Below, one piece after another: positions 1-5,542 of a DNA stretch of 6,588 nt (positions within the stretch are counted from its first letter, which is position 1; every line of letters starts with the position of its first letter). Origin of the DNA: Clostridiales bacterium (GTDB lineage Bacteria > Bacillota > Clostridia > Oscillospirales > Acutalibacteraceae); the NCBI GenBank assembly GCA_012516295.1, contig JAAYWU010000190.1:1-6588 (forward strand), written 5' to 3'. Below the pieces are notes generated by a model, which was given only the letters and a program-made list of their open reading frames with translations, was not told where the DNA came from and ran no database searches. Made by a program: the position numbers and the translations under genes.

Positions 1-1
1 A

Positions 2-188
<187 letters not shown>

Positions 189-248
189 ATATTTACTTAT
201 GCGTTCTTACTAAGCCAATCCGCATGACCTCGTTTAGAGTGCCTTAAT

Positions 249-277
249 ATAATAGCATAGGTACGCTTATATGTCAA
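249..277 (-). promoter_or_regulatory. Strong sigma-A promoter for the initiator tRNA
   Basis: On the minus strand the -35 box is TTGACA (272-277), a perfect consensus. The -10 box is TATTAT (249-254) and the spacer is exactly 17 nt. Transcription should start near 242, leaving a leader of about 53 nt before the mature tRNA 5' end at 188. Such a strong promoter suits a stable RNA gene. Confidence 0.88.
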
Positions 278-410
278 CCCCCTTTTTTAATATTTCTATC
301 TCCCACACGATCACGACTCCTTTTTCTAAAACTGCATGATCCACACATGCACATTATTACTACTATTATCTCGTATTTTAGAAAGATTTCCCCACGTTTT
401 ATAATAGGCC

Positions 411-441
411 GGGGAGGAACCTCGCCTTGAGATTCCTCCCC
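411..441 (-). terminator. Hairpin at the end of the PTS operon, likely terminator
   Basis: Arms 411-423 and 429-441 form a 13-bp stem with loop AAGGC in the minus-strand RNA, starting 12 nt after the stop codon of the SIS gene. The stem is GGGGAGGAA then CTC, with a U-G wobble on the minus strand where the plus strand has a C/A mismatch, so it reads better as minus-strand RNA. The following bases (GGCCTATTATAAAACG) are not a clean T run. It may therefore end transcription weakly or protect the 3' end of the mRNA. Confidence 0.6.
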
Positions 442-452
442 AATTCCATATG

Positions 453-1193
453 TTAATAGCTGTAATGTATGTTTTGCTTGTATTCCTCATAGATCTTTCG
501 GTTAAGCTCGTCTCCGCCATCCACATTTGCACTATAAAAAATCGGCGGGGTTTTCAGCCCTGCATCCACTAACGCCTGTGCAGTTGCCGCAACAATTGAA
601 TTCAATATCGACGCGCCAATTACGGTTGATGTCGGGCTTACTTTCTGTTCGATTCCCTTAATGGCAACACAGGCATCGCCCTTTTCACCATGGTTGTCAA
701 TGACGATATCACTCACTTCGTACAGTTTTTTCCCCGAGGGATGTCTGGATGTTACCGACTTTGAATAGCTAAGATTCGTAATGCAAATAAGAGTAGTATT
801 CCGTTTTTTTGCCTCCATTGCCACTTCAATGGTTACCGGGTTCCTGCCGGAAACGGAATGGACAATCAAGACATCGCCAGCCTGCATTGGTGTTTTCTGC
901 GCAAGGAGTGTACCGTAGCCTACCAGCCTTTCCATTTTGCTGGTGTGCGTAACGGGGGAAGTATCCAACATTACCTCTCTCCCAAAAATCGGATTGATTA
1001 CCACCAATCCTCCGGCGCGGTAGAACATCTCCTGCGTCAGGATACCAGCATGGCTTGCACCAAAAACGTAGACTGCATGTTTTTCCAGTACGGCTTTTGT
1101 CAGCACCGCCACCGCATTTGCCATTGACGCCGATTCCTTCATTTCCACAGCGTCAATAAGCCGCCGGATTTCACGAAAATACTGAAACTGCAT
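453..1193 (-). CDS. SIS-domain protein (UPF0309-like sugar isomerase family)
   Basis: A 246-aa cytoplasmic protein whose N-terminal two thirds form a SIS (sugar isomerase) phosphosugar-binding fold. Visible motifs are the first nucleotide-fold-like strand and Gly-rich turn VYVFGASHAG (41-50), the sugar-binding segment HSVSGRNP (112-119) followed by LICITN (135-140), and SPTST (186-190). The tail FYSANVDGGDELN (219-231) resembles the end of the UPF0309 'sugar isomerase domain-containing' family as I remember it. Those proteins are often encoded beside PTS or ABC sugar uptake genes, and their reaction is generally unassigned. The start lies 2 nt after the IIC stop codon with only a poor ribosome site, so translational coupling to IIC is likely. 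Inference: it isomerises or hydrolyses the phosphorylated sugar delivered by the transporter, or senses it. The substrate cannot be named. Confidence 0.9.
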   Translation of the reverse strand: MQFQYFREIRRLIDAVEMKESASMANAVAVLTKAVLEKHAVYVFGASHAGILTQEMFYRAGGLVVINPIFGREVMLDTSPVTHTSKMERLVGYGTLLAQKTPMQAGDVLIVHSVSGRNPVTIEVAMEAKKRNTTLICITNLSYSKSVTSRHPSGKKLYEVSDIVIDNHGEKGDACVAIKGIEQKVSPTSTVIGASILNSIVAATAQALVDAGLKTPPIFYSANVDGGDELNRKIYEEYKQNIHYSY

Positions 1194-1195
1194 GA

Positions 1196-2455
1196 TTAAA
1201 ACACCGCCAGAAGTTTATCGATTAGATTCGCAAGAATGCCGAAGAGAGAAAGATCGTTGCCTCCGAAAATCAGCATCCAATTCTGAATGGTACCGGAATA
1301 CATAACGGCGGAAAAGCCGACCAAGCCAACCATTACAACGGACGCAACGGCTGTTCCTACAATACATCCGCGCAGTCCTCCCTGTCCTTCGCCGATAACC
1401 GCCGCCGCGCCGCATTCAAAGAAAGAAGTGATGACCAGCGGAATCAGCATAAGATGGAATACATTTGCCGTGTTGCAGATTAAGACGAGGATTGTCGATG
1501 TTATGATCGCAGTAACAAATCCGATTAGGACCGCATGCGGCTTGTAGTTGAATATAATCGGAGAGTCAAAGGCCGGAATCGCATTGGGAACAAGCTTATC
1601 CGAAATTCCCTTAAAGGCCGGAACAATCTGATTGATGAGCATGCGCACACCCTGCAGCATTACAATAAGTCCTGCGCCGAAGTTCAGCCCCTGATTAACA
1701 GCAGTCATAAACAAATTCTGGTCCTTCGCAACGGAAGAAGGAACCGCAAGGCCTACCGCAATAAACATAACAAATATGACAACCGCGCCGGTAATGGAAA
1801 TCTCACGGAAAAATGAAAGTCCCTTTGGCAGCGCCAAGCTTTCCGTAGATTTTTCCTTATTCCCTACTTTTCCCGCTACAAAGCCGGAAATCAGGCTTAA
1901 GATACCCGTTGGGTGACCCAATGTAAAGGATTCGTCGCCGGTAACCGCAAAAACATATTTACGAAGCAGCCATGGCATAACGGACCAGTAAAGAGCGGAA
2001 AAAACTGCACTAATGCCGATCAGCGCCGGCCCTTTGAGCCCTGCTTCCACACCGGCAGCCACAAAGATGAACGGGAACCACCAAAGCATATGGCCGGTTA
2101 GGAATATTGTCTTAATCGGCGTAAACCTTGCAATCAGCAAATGCAGGAGGAGACCTATAAACATAGCCAGCCCGACATCGCCGCCGTAAGTGCCGGTAAA
2201 CGTCACATCGTTCAGTCCTTCCGCGGTACCGCTGCCGGCACCGGAGAGTATCTGAAACGCGGAATTAATCGGCGATATGGAATTTACCAGCATGCCTACG
2301 CCCGCATTCAAAATTAACATTCCAAATGCCGCAAGAAGGGTTCCTTTTACAATTTCTGTAAATGGCTTTTTTTGTAAAATGAGACCAAGCATCGCAATCA
2401 ACCCAAGCAAAACCGGGGGATTGCGCAAAATATTCGTTGTAATGAAATCCATCAT
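1196..2455 (-). CDS. PTS transporter subunit IIC, UlaA/SgaT (ascorbate-galactitol) type
   Basis: A 419-aa integral membrane protein that forms the sugar translocation channel of a phosphotransferase system. It has about ten or more hydrophobic segments across its length. It belongs to the SgaT/UlaA family. Family-like motifs are KTIFLTGH (115-122), FTLGH (177-181), LVPNAIPAFDSPIIF (288-302) with HAVLIGF (307-313), and FFECGAAAVIGEGQGGLRG (345-363). The E. coli ascorbate IIC is somewhat longer (about 465 aa from memory). The motif here reads AFDSPIIFNYKPHAVLIGF where UlaA-type proteins usually have a form like ALDCPVVFPYAPNAVLIGF, so the substrate may not be ascorbate. A good ribosome site (AAAGGGGG, 8 nt before ATG) lies inside the end of the IIB gene. 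An ATG doublet leaves the first or second Met as start. The gap to IIB is 3 nt, so the two are surely co-transcribed. Confidence 0.95.
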   Translation of the reverse strand: MMDFITTNILRNPPVLLGLIAMLGLILQKKPFTEIVKGTLLAAFGMLILNAGVGMLVNSISPINSAFQILSGAGSGTAEGLNDVTFTGTYGGDVGLAMFIGLLLHLLIARFTPIKTIFLTGHMLWWFPFIFVAAGVEAGLKGPALIGISAVFSALYWSVMPWLLRKYVFAVTGDESFTLGHPTGILSLISGFVAGKVGNKEKSTESLALPKGLSFFREISITGAVVIFVMFIAVGLAVPSSVAKDQNLFMTAVNQGLNFGAGLIVMLQGVRMLINQIVPAFKGISDKLVPNAIPAFDSPIIFNYKPHAVLIGFVTAIITSTILVLICNTANVFHLMLIPLVITSFFECGAAAVIGEGQGGLRGCIVGTAVASVVMVGLVGFSAVMYSGTIQNWMLIFGGNDLSLFGILANLIDKLLAVF

Positions 2456-2458
2456 GAA

Positions 2459-2743
2459 TTATACCCCCTTTATATCACTCAAAAACTTTTCAAAAACTTC
2501 CTTTACTTCCGCTAAATCCATATACTTCTTTACACTATAAATGGGTACGGTACACGAACCTTTCAATTCGCCGGCTAATTCCGCGCTTGTGAAAATGGCG
2601 TCACATTGTGCTCCGCGGGCTGAATTAATATCCGTTGTTTCCACCTCGCACGCAACACCCATCTGCTTGCAAACCCTGTCCAGACTCATCTTTAAAATCA
2701 TGGACGACCCGCAGCCAAAACCGCAAACTGCAAAAATTTTCAT
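2459..2743 (-). CDS. PTS subunit IIB, ascorbate/galactitol (lactose-unrelated) type
   Basis: A 94-aa soluble phosphocarrier that takes phosphate from a IIA His and passes it to the sugar as it crosses IIC. The N-terminal phosphate loop AVCGFGCGSSMILKM (5-19) matches UlaB/GatB-type IIB proteins. Cys7 is the expected phosphocysteine. A second Cys at 11 sits in the same loop where UlaB has Gln (from memory) and is probably not the phosphoryl carrier. Length and fold order (loop, helix, a short strand VETTDIN around 38-44, IFTSAEL at 50-56) are normal for the family. The ribosome site is AAGGAG, 9 nt before ATG. It is the second gene of the operon, 75 nt after the regulator, with a GC-rich hairpin in the gap. 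No free IIA gene accompanies it. Confidence 0.94.
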   Translation of the reverse strand: MKIFAVCGFGCGSSMILKMSLDRVCKQMGVACEVETTDINSARGAQCDAIFTSAELAGELKGSCTVPIYSVKKYMDLAEVKEVFEKFLSDIKGV

Positions 2744-2790
2744 TTAATACAACTCCTTAATAATTATTTTTTACATGTTTCGAAGGAGAG

Positions 2791-2811
2791 CCGCGCCAGA
2801 ACCTGCCGCGG
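2791..2811 (-). other. GC-rich hairpin between regulator and PTS genes
   Basis: Arms CCGCG (2791-2795) and CGCGG (2807-2811) pair. An inner CAG/CTG pairing (2797-2799 with 2803-2805) and a 3-nt loop are separated from them by a single mismatch (G/G in minus-strand RNA). It begins 8 nt beyond the regulator stop codon. The following bases (CTCTCCTTCGAAAC) hold no T run, so it is not a standard terminator. It could act as an mRNA-processing or stability element that sets different levels of regulator and transporter messages; this is inference. Confidence 0.5.
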
Positions 2812-2818
2812 GAATGAC

Positions 2819-4744
2819 TTAATACCGGTTGATCAAATCGAGAATTTCATCCCTATCCCCTTTGCGGAACAATTGAAGATTTTCCCGTTCGCTCAGAATA
2901 TCGGAAAGATTTGCAAGTGCATCCAAATGAGAGGAAGAATCGACCGTTGCAAGCACTAAGAACATATTTACCGGATTTCCAACCAAATCGACCTCCTCTT
3001 TTACAACCAACAGCGACATGGCAAGCCGGTTCACCCGGCCATCCGGCTTTGCATGCGGTAGCGCAAAATAATCGTCGAGAACGATATACGGGCCAAAACG
3101 ATTCACGCTTTCAATCATGGCATCCACATAAGGCGGTTCGATGGAATGGTCATCCAAAAGGGGTTGAGCCGCCAGCCGTATTGCCTCCTGCCAATTATCT
3201 ACATGCTGGGTTATTTGAATTCTGTTTCCATAAATAAGGTCTTTGAGCACAGGATTTTTTTCCTCCTTGTTTTCTTGTAACCGTGGGTAAATCAGCCTGC
3301 TTAAATTTTTACGAAGTTGATCTTCATCGAAGATATCCGCGCTTTCACGAATGACATTCATGAGCAATTCAACATCATACGTGTAGGAAAACCCGGAAAA
3401 ATCAAGCAATTTATCCATGATGTGCTGTATGTCCATTTTTGTAAGAATCGGATTGACAACCATCACATTTTCATAGCCCGGCAATTCAATCGTAGAAATG
3501 ATATAGTCATAGCTTCCGGTATAGTGGGGAAGACTGCTCATCGCAATGGTATCCACGACTTCTACGACTGGAATATATTTATAAAGCTGAATTTTTAGTG
3601 TTTTCGAAACCATCAATCCATTCGGGCAAACGAGAAGCACTCTGTTTCTGCGCACTCCGTTGCTCCGGCTGCCGGAAAGATATCCACCGAAATAGGCTGT
3701 AATGTATCCGATTTCTTCATCGCTCATATTGATCAGTTCACGGAACTCTTTCCCGTTTTCATGAACGACCGAACGAACAATTTTGTAAAGCGAGCCATGC
3801 TGCACATTGATTTCGGAAAGGCAGGGGTTGTTTACCGGAAAATGAAACTTAATGCGGTAGTAGGACGAGAGCAGATGCCGCTTAATATTCTCTTTGAATT
3901 CCTCTTTTGACTCCAGAGTGATCGCCGTTCTGGACTCAAATTTTTCAATCAAACAGTCTACGTAACGGTCAATCCGGCTGTCATCCACCTGATGGTTCCA
4001 GCTGGGAAGGGAAGCAATGTAAGCGGCGAGATACTGCCGTTCATGCAAGTTCTCCGTATCGATTAAAGCGGAAAGCGCATGGAAGTAAGAGAATTCCTCT
4101 GCTTCGGCGAAATCGCTTCCCGCCTGCACAAAATGCCTTTGCGCGATCCTGCGGTTTACAAAAGCGAGAAACACAGAAAGGTTCCCAAGGGAATAGTCCG
4201 TCAACTGCAGGTTCTGGTCTTGGTTAAACGCAACAACCTGCGGTGAAATTTGGCTGATAAGGTCCACATTTTCCTGCATAAGCGCCAGATAAAGCTCTCG
4301 GATTTTTATTTCGCTGCCCAAAACAGAATATTGCGGTTTCGTCCGAAGGGAAAGCCCTTTCCCCTTTAACAGGCGCTTGATCTCTTCCATATCGCTGATA
4401 CAGGTGTTTTTGCTCATTCCCATCTCATCAGCGAGTTTTTCAAGCGTGAAAGGTTCTTCGTCCAAAATCTTACCGAGGATATAATTCTGTCTGCTGTAAA
4501 CCGCATAAGGGTCAACCGGGCCCGCTCCGCTGATAAATTTTCGCAGGGCGTTGTAATTGCCAATGCAGGCAAATTTCTGCCCGATTCTTCGGATTTGGCC
4601 GCAGCCTTTAATCTGGTGGTTAATGCTTTCAATATCATAATACAATGTTCTTTTTGAGATTTTAAACGTATCAAGAAGCTTCTCCAACGTCGCACCGTTG
4701 TTGTTAAAAATAAAACTTAAGATATTGCTCTCCCTGTTTTTCAT
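2819..4744 (-). CDS. PRD-containing transcriptional activator with EIIB-like and EIIA domains (MtlR/ManR-like)
   Basis: A 641-aa regulator whose activity is set by PTS phosphorylation. Order of domains: helix-turn-helix (about 5-40, with KISKRTLYYDIESIN), second DNA-binding helix set (about 87-133, MSKNTCISDMEEIKRLL), PRD1 (about 175-280), PRD2 (about 285-358), GAT-type EIIB-like domain (about 367-440) and C-terminal EIIA of the fructose/mannitol/ascorbate class (about 497-641). There is no RNA-binding CAT domain, so it should act on DNA, unlike true BglG antiterminators. Key residues: PRD2 His290 (in RHLLSSYYR), EIIB-like Cys373 (VLLVCPNG), EIIA His564 (FALPHAKP) and His606 (SSSHLDAL). Both PRD1 His positions appear to be Phe/Tyr and the second PRD2 position is Tyr351. 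An in-frame ATG at 4759 would add five residues but has no ribosome site. The ATG at 4744 is preceded by GGAAAGAAGG and gives the more typical start MKNRESNIL. It is first in the PTS operon, so it probably regulates its own operon. Confidence 0.93.
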   Translation of the reverse strand: MKNRESNILSFIFNNNGATLEKLLDTFKISKRTLYYDIESINHQIKGCGQIRRIGQKFACIGNYNALRKFISGAGPVDPYAVYSRQNYILGKILDEEPFTLEKLADEMGMSKNTCISDMEEIKRLLKGKGLSLRTKPQYSVLGSEIKIRELYLALMQENVDLISQISPQVVAFNQDQNLQLTDYSLGNLSVFLAFVNRRIAQRHFVQAGSDFAEAEEFSYFHALSALIDTENLHERQYLAAYIASLPSWNHQVDDSRIDRYVDCLIEKFESRTAITLESKEEFKENIKRHLLSSYYRIKFHFPVNNPCLSEINVQHGSLYKIVRSVVHENGKEFRELINMSDEEIGYITAYFGGYLSGSRSNGVRRNRVLLVCPNGLMVSKTLKIQLYKYIPVVEVVDTIAMSSLPHYTGSYDYIISTIELPGYENVMVVNPILTKMDIQHIMDKLLDFSGFSYTYDVELLMNVIRESADIFDEDQLRKNLSRLIYPRLQENKEEKNPVLKDLIYGNRIQITQHVDNWQEAIRLAAQPLLDDHSIEPPYVDAMIESVNRFGPYIVLDDYFALPHAKPDGRVNRLAMSLLVVKEEVDLVGNPVNMFLVLATVDSSSHLDALANLSDILSERENLQLFRKGDRDEILDLINRY

Positions 4745-4791
4745 AAGCCTTCTTTCCATCAGCCAAATAGTGACTGTAACCCTCTTTCTTT

Positions 4792-4819
4792 ATTATATTG
4801 GATTGATAATAAAGCTCAA
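4792..4819 (-). promoter_or_regulatory. Promoter of the regulator-PTS operon
   Basis: On the minus strand the -35 box is TTGAGC (4814-4819; 4 of 6 consensus bases), the spacer is 16 nt and the -10 box is a perfect TATAAT (4792-4797). The start point should be near 4785, about 40 nt before the chosen regulator start. The weak -35 with a perfect -10 suits a promoter that needs an activator. The matching architecture at the HPr promoter raises confidence. Confidence 0.7.
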
Positions 4820-4830
4820 TACCAATCTAT

Positions 4831-4847
4831 TGCACACGTATTGCACA
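4831..4847 (-). promoter_or_regulatory. Candidate activator operator upstream of the regulator operon
   Basis: Minus strand TGTGCAATACGTGTGCA: two TGTGCA half-sites with an 11-nt period, about one helical turn. On the plus strand the repeat extends to TATTGCACA twice (4828-4836 and 4839-4847). It ends 11 nt upstream of the predicted -35 and its centre is near -54, a usual place for a class I activator. The same element, 15/17 identical, sits at the same distance before the HPr gene. The protein that binds it is not known; the PRD regulator encoded just downstream is the simplest candidate. Confidence 0.65.
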
Positions 4848-4890
4848 AGAACTATCGAAACAAAAAAATCGATTTGGGTATTCTCCATAG

Positions 4891-4917
4891 ATTTCATGAA
4901 ATAATTATGAATGAAAT
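4891..4917. repeat. AT-rich dyad upstream of the regulator promoter
   Basis: ATTTCATGAAAT (4891-4902) is a perfect 12-bp palindrome. Its left arm ATTTCAT also pairs with ATGAAAT at 4911-4917, and ATAATTAT (4901-4908) between them is palindromic too. The block is about 44 nt upstream of the candidate operator and between it and the HPr terminator. It may bind a second regulator or be ordinary AT-rich spacer DNA. Confidence 0.3.
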
Positions 4918-4966
4918 AGCATGGTGCGTACCCCAAAAAACGAATCCACTTTTCTTCATAAAGAAT

Positions 4967-4999
4967 AAGCGCAAGCCGCCGAATGGGCGGCTTGCGCTT
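4967..4999 (-). terminator. Strong rho-independent terminator after the HPr gene
   Basis: Arms 4967-4980 and 4986-4999 form a perfect 14-bp GC-rich stem with a 5-nt loop, 53 nt after the HPr stop codon. On the minus strand the stem runs into TTATTCTTTAT. On the plus strand it runs into TTTT, so it could work both ways, but no plus-strand gene precedes it. It isolates the HPr unit from the PTS operon. Confidence 0.9.
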
Positions 5000-5052
5000 T
5001 TAAAGAGTATTCGGATTTATTATAGCCGAAACCGGAGCACCTGAATGTTCTC

Positions 5053-5313
5053 TTAAAGATTTTGCTCAAAATACTTTTTCAGTTCGTCTGCAGCCTTCTC
5101 TTCATCCGTACCTTCCACGGTAACAGTAATCGTTTCATCCTGCTTAACGGCAAGACTCATAACGGAAAAGATTTTTTTCGCATCCGCCGTTTTGCTTCCC
5201 CCTTTATCAATTTTTATTGAGGAGGCATATTGGGCCGCCTGCTTAACAAGCAACCCTGCCGGACGAGCGTGAAGTCCGTCCGGATCCGTTATTTTGTAGG
5301 TAAACGTCTTCAT
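5053..5313 (-). CDS. HPr-family phosphocarrier protein lacking the Ser46 regulatory site
   Basis: An 86-aa cytoplasmic carrier that takes phosphate from enzyme I and gives it to IIA proteins and PRD regulators. The active-site motif GLHARPAG (13-20) holds His15 and Arg17, as in canonical HPr. Length and overall pattern match the family. The helix that carries Ser46 in Bacillus HPr (KSIMGVMSL) reads here KKIFSVMSL (46-54), so the Ser aligns with Lys47. HPr kinase should therefore not be able to phosphorylate this protein at the usual site. The ribosome site is AGGGGA, 5 nt before ATG. It is transcribed alone, from its own promoter to the strong terminator at 4967-4999, just upstream of the PTS operon. 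It may be the general HPr of this organism, since many Clostridia have such variants (from memory), or a dedicated paralogue. I leave the symbol blank because that choice cannot be made here. Confidence 0.95.
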   Translation of the reverse strand: MKTFTYKITDPDGLHARPAGLLVKQAAQYASSIKIDKGGSKTADAKKIFSVMSLAVKQDETITVTVEGTDEEKAADELKKYFEQNL

Positions 5314-5357
5314 TTAAATCCCCTGCCTATCAACATTTTTCGGAGTTTACGACTCCT
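5310..5357 (-). promoter_or_regulatory. HPr leader with 5' hairpin and an overlapping eight-codon ORF
   Basis: The predicted mRNA starts near 5357 and at once forms a small stem (GGAGT 5342-5346 with ACTCC 5352-5356, loop 5 nt). An ATG at 5336 opens a frame of eight codons, MLIGRGFK. Its TGA (5312-5310) overlaps the HPr start as ATGA, the usual layout for translational coupling. An AAGGAG lies 16 nt before this ATG, too far for a normal site and partly within the stem. The stem may only protect the mRNA 5' end. Confidence 0.25.
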
Positions 5358-5363
5358 TTATAA

Positions 5364-5391
5364 ATCATAACATAATCCCCACTCTTTGCAA
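5364..5391 (-). promoter_or_regulatory. Promoter of the HPr gene
   Basis: On the minus strand the -35 box is TTGCAA (5386-5391; 4 of 6), the spacer is 16 nt and the -10 box is TATGAT (5364-5369; 5 of 6). The start should be near 5357, about 44 nt before the HPr ATG. Spacer length and distance to the upstream repeat are the same as at the regulator promoter. Confidence 0.68.
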
Positions 5392-5402
5392 GAACATTTC
5401 TC

Positions 5403-5419
5403 TGCACAGGTTTTGCACA
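5403..5419 (-). promoter_or_regulatory. Candidate activator operator upstream of the HPr gene
   Basis: Minus strand TGTGCAAAACCTGTGCA: two TGTGCA half-sites with an 11-nt period, differing at only 2 of 17 positions from the element at 4831-4847. It ends 11 nt before the -35 box, the same gap as in the regulator promoter. On the plus strand the repeat extends to TGCACAGG twice. It lies between the HPr promoter and the terminator of the surface-protein gene. Confidence 0.65.
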
Positions 5420-5473
5420 GGCAGGAAATCGTTACTTCCCGCATGCTGAAGGTGTTTGCGCGGCATGAAAAAA

Positions 5474-5498
5474 GCCCGTTTTCTTTAAGAAAGCGGGC
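5474..5498 (-). terminator. Terminator of the surface-protein gene
   Basis: Arms 5474-5483 and 5489-5498 form a 10-bp stem with a 5-nt loop, followed on the minus strand by six Ts (complement of 5468-5473). It starts 45 nt after the stop codon of the gene at 5543. One position is a C/A mismatch on the minus strand (G-U on the plus strand), but the T run lies on the minus side and fits the upstream gene. Confidence 0.85.
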
Positions 5499-5542
5499 CT
5501 TATTTAAGCATTTCAATTTCACAAATACTTTTTTGCTCAAAT

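Noticed and set aside
326..532. 68-aa minus-strand frame crossing the end of the SIS gene
   Set aside because: It lies in a different frame of a clear SIS gene, crosses the operon-end hairpin and has no recognisable protein features.
2744..2790. Internal promoter before the IIB gene
   Set aside because: The region is AT-rich but no -35/-10 pair with acceptable spacing was found.
2819..4744. BglG-type RNA antiterminator acting on a leader terminator
   Set aside because: The N-terminus has helix-turn-helix DNA-binding domains, not the RNA-binding CAT domain, and no antiterminator/terminator pair precedes the operon.
4745..4759. ATG at 4759 as start of the regulator
   Set aside because: There is no ribosome site at usable distance. 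The ATG at 4744 has GGAAAGAAGG before it and a family-like N-terminus. The difference is only five residues.
4831..4847. Sigma-54 promoter on the plus strand (TTGCAC-N5-TTGCA resembles TGGCAC-N5-TTGCA)
   Set aside because: The -24 element lacks the key GG, no plus-strand gene follows, and the sequence is better explained as a direct repeat that recurs before the HPr gene.
858..4904. Plus-strand frames of 62-108 codons across the PTS operon
   Set aside because: They are antisense to strong minus-strand genes, lack ribosome sites and resemble no protein family.
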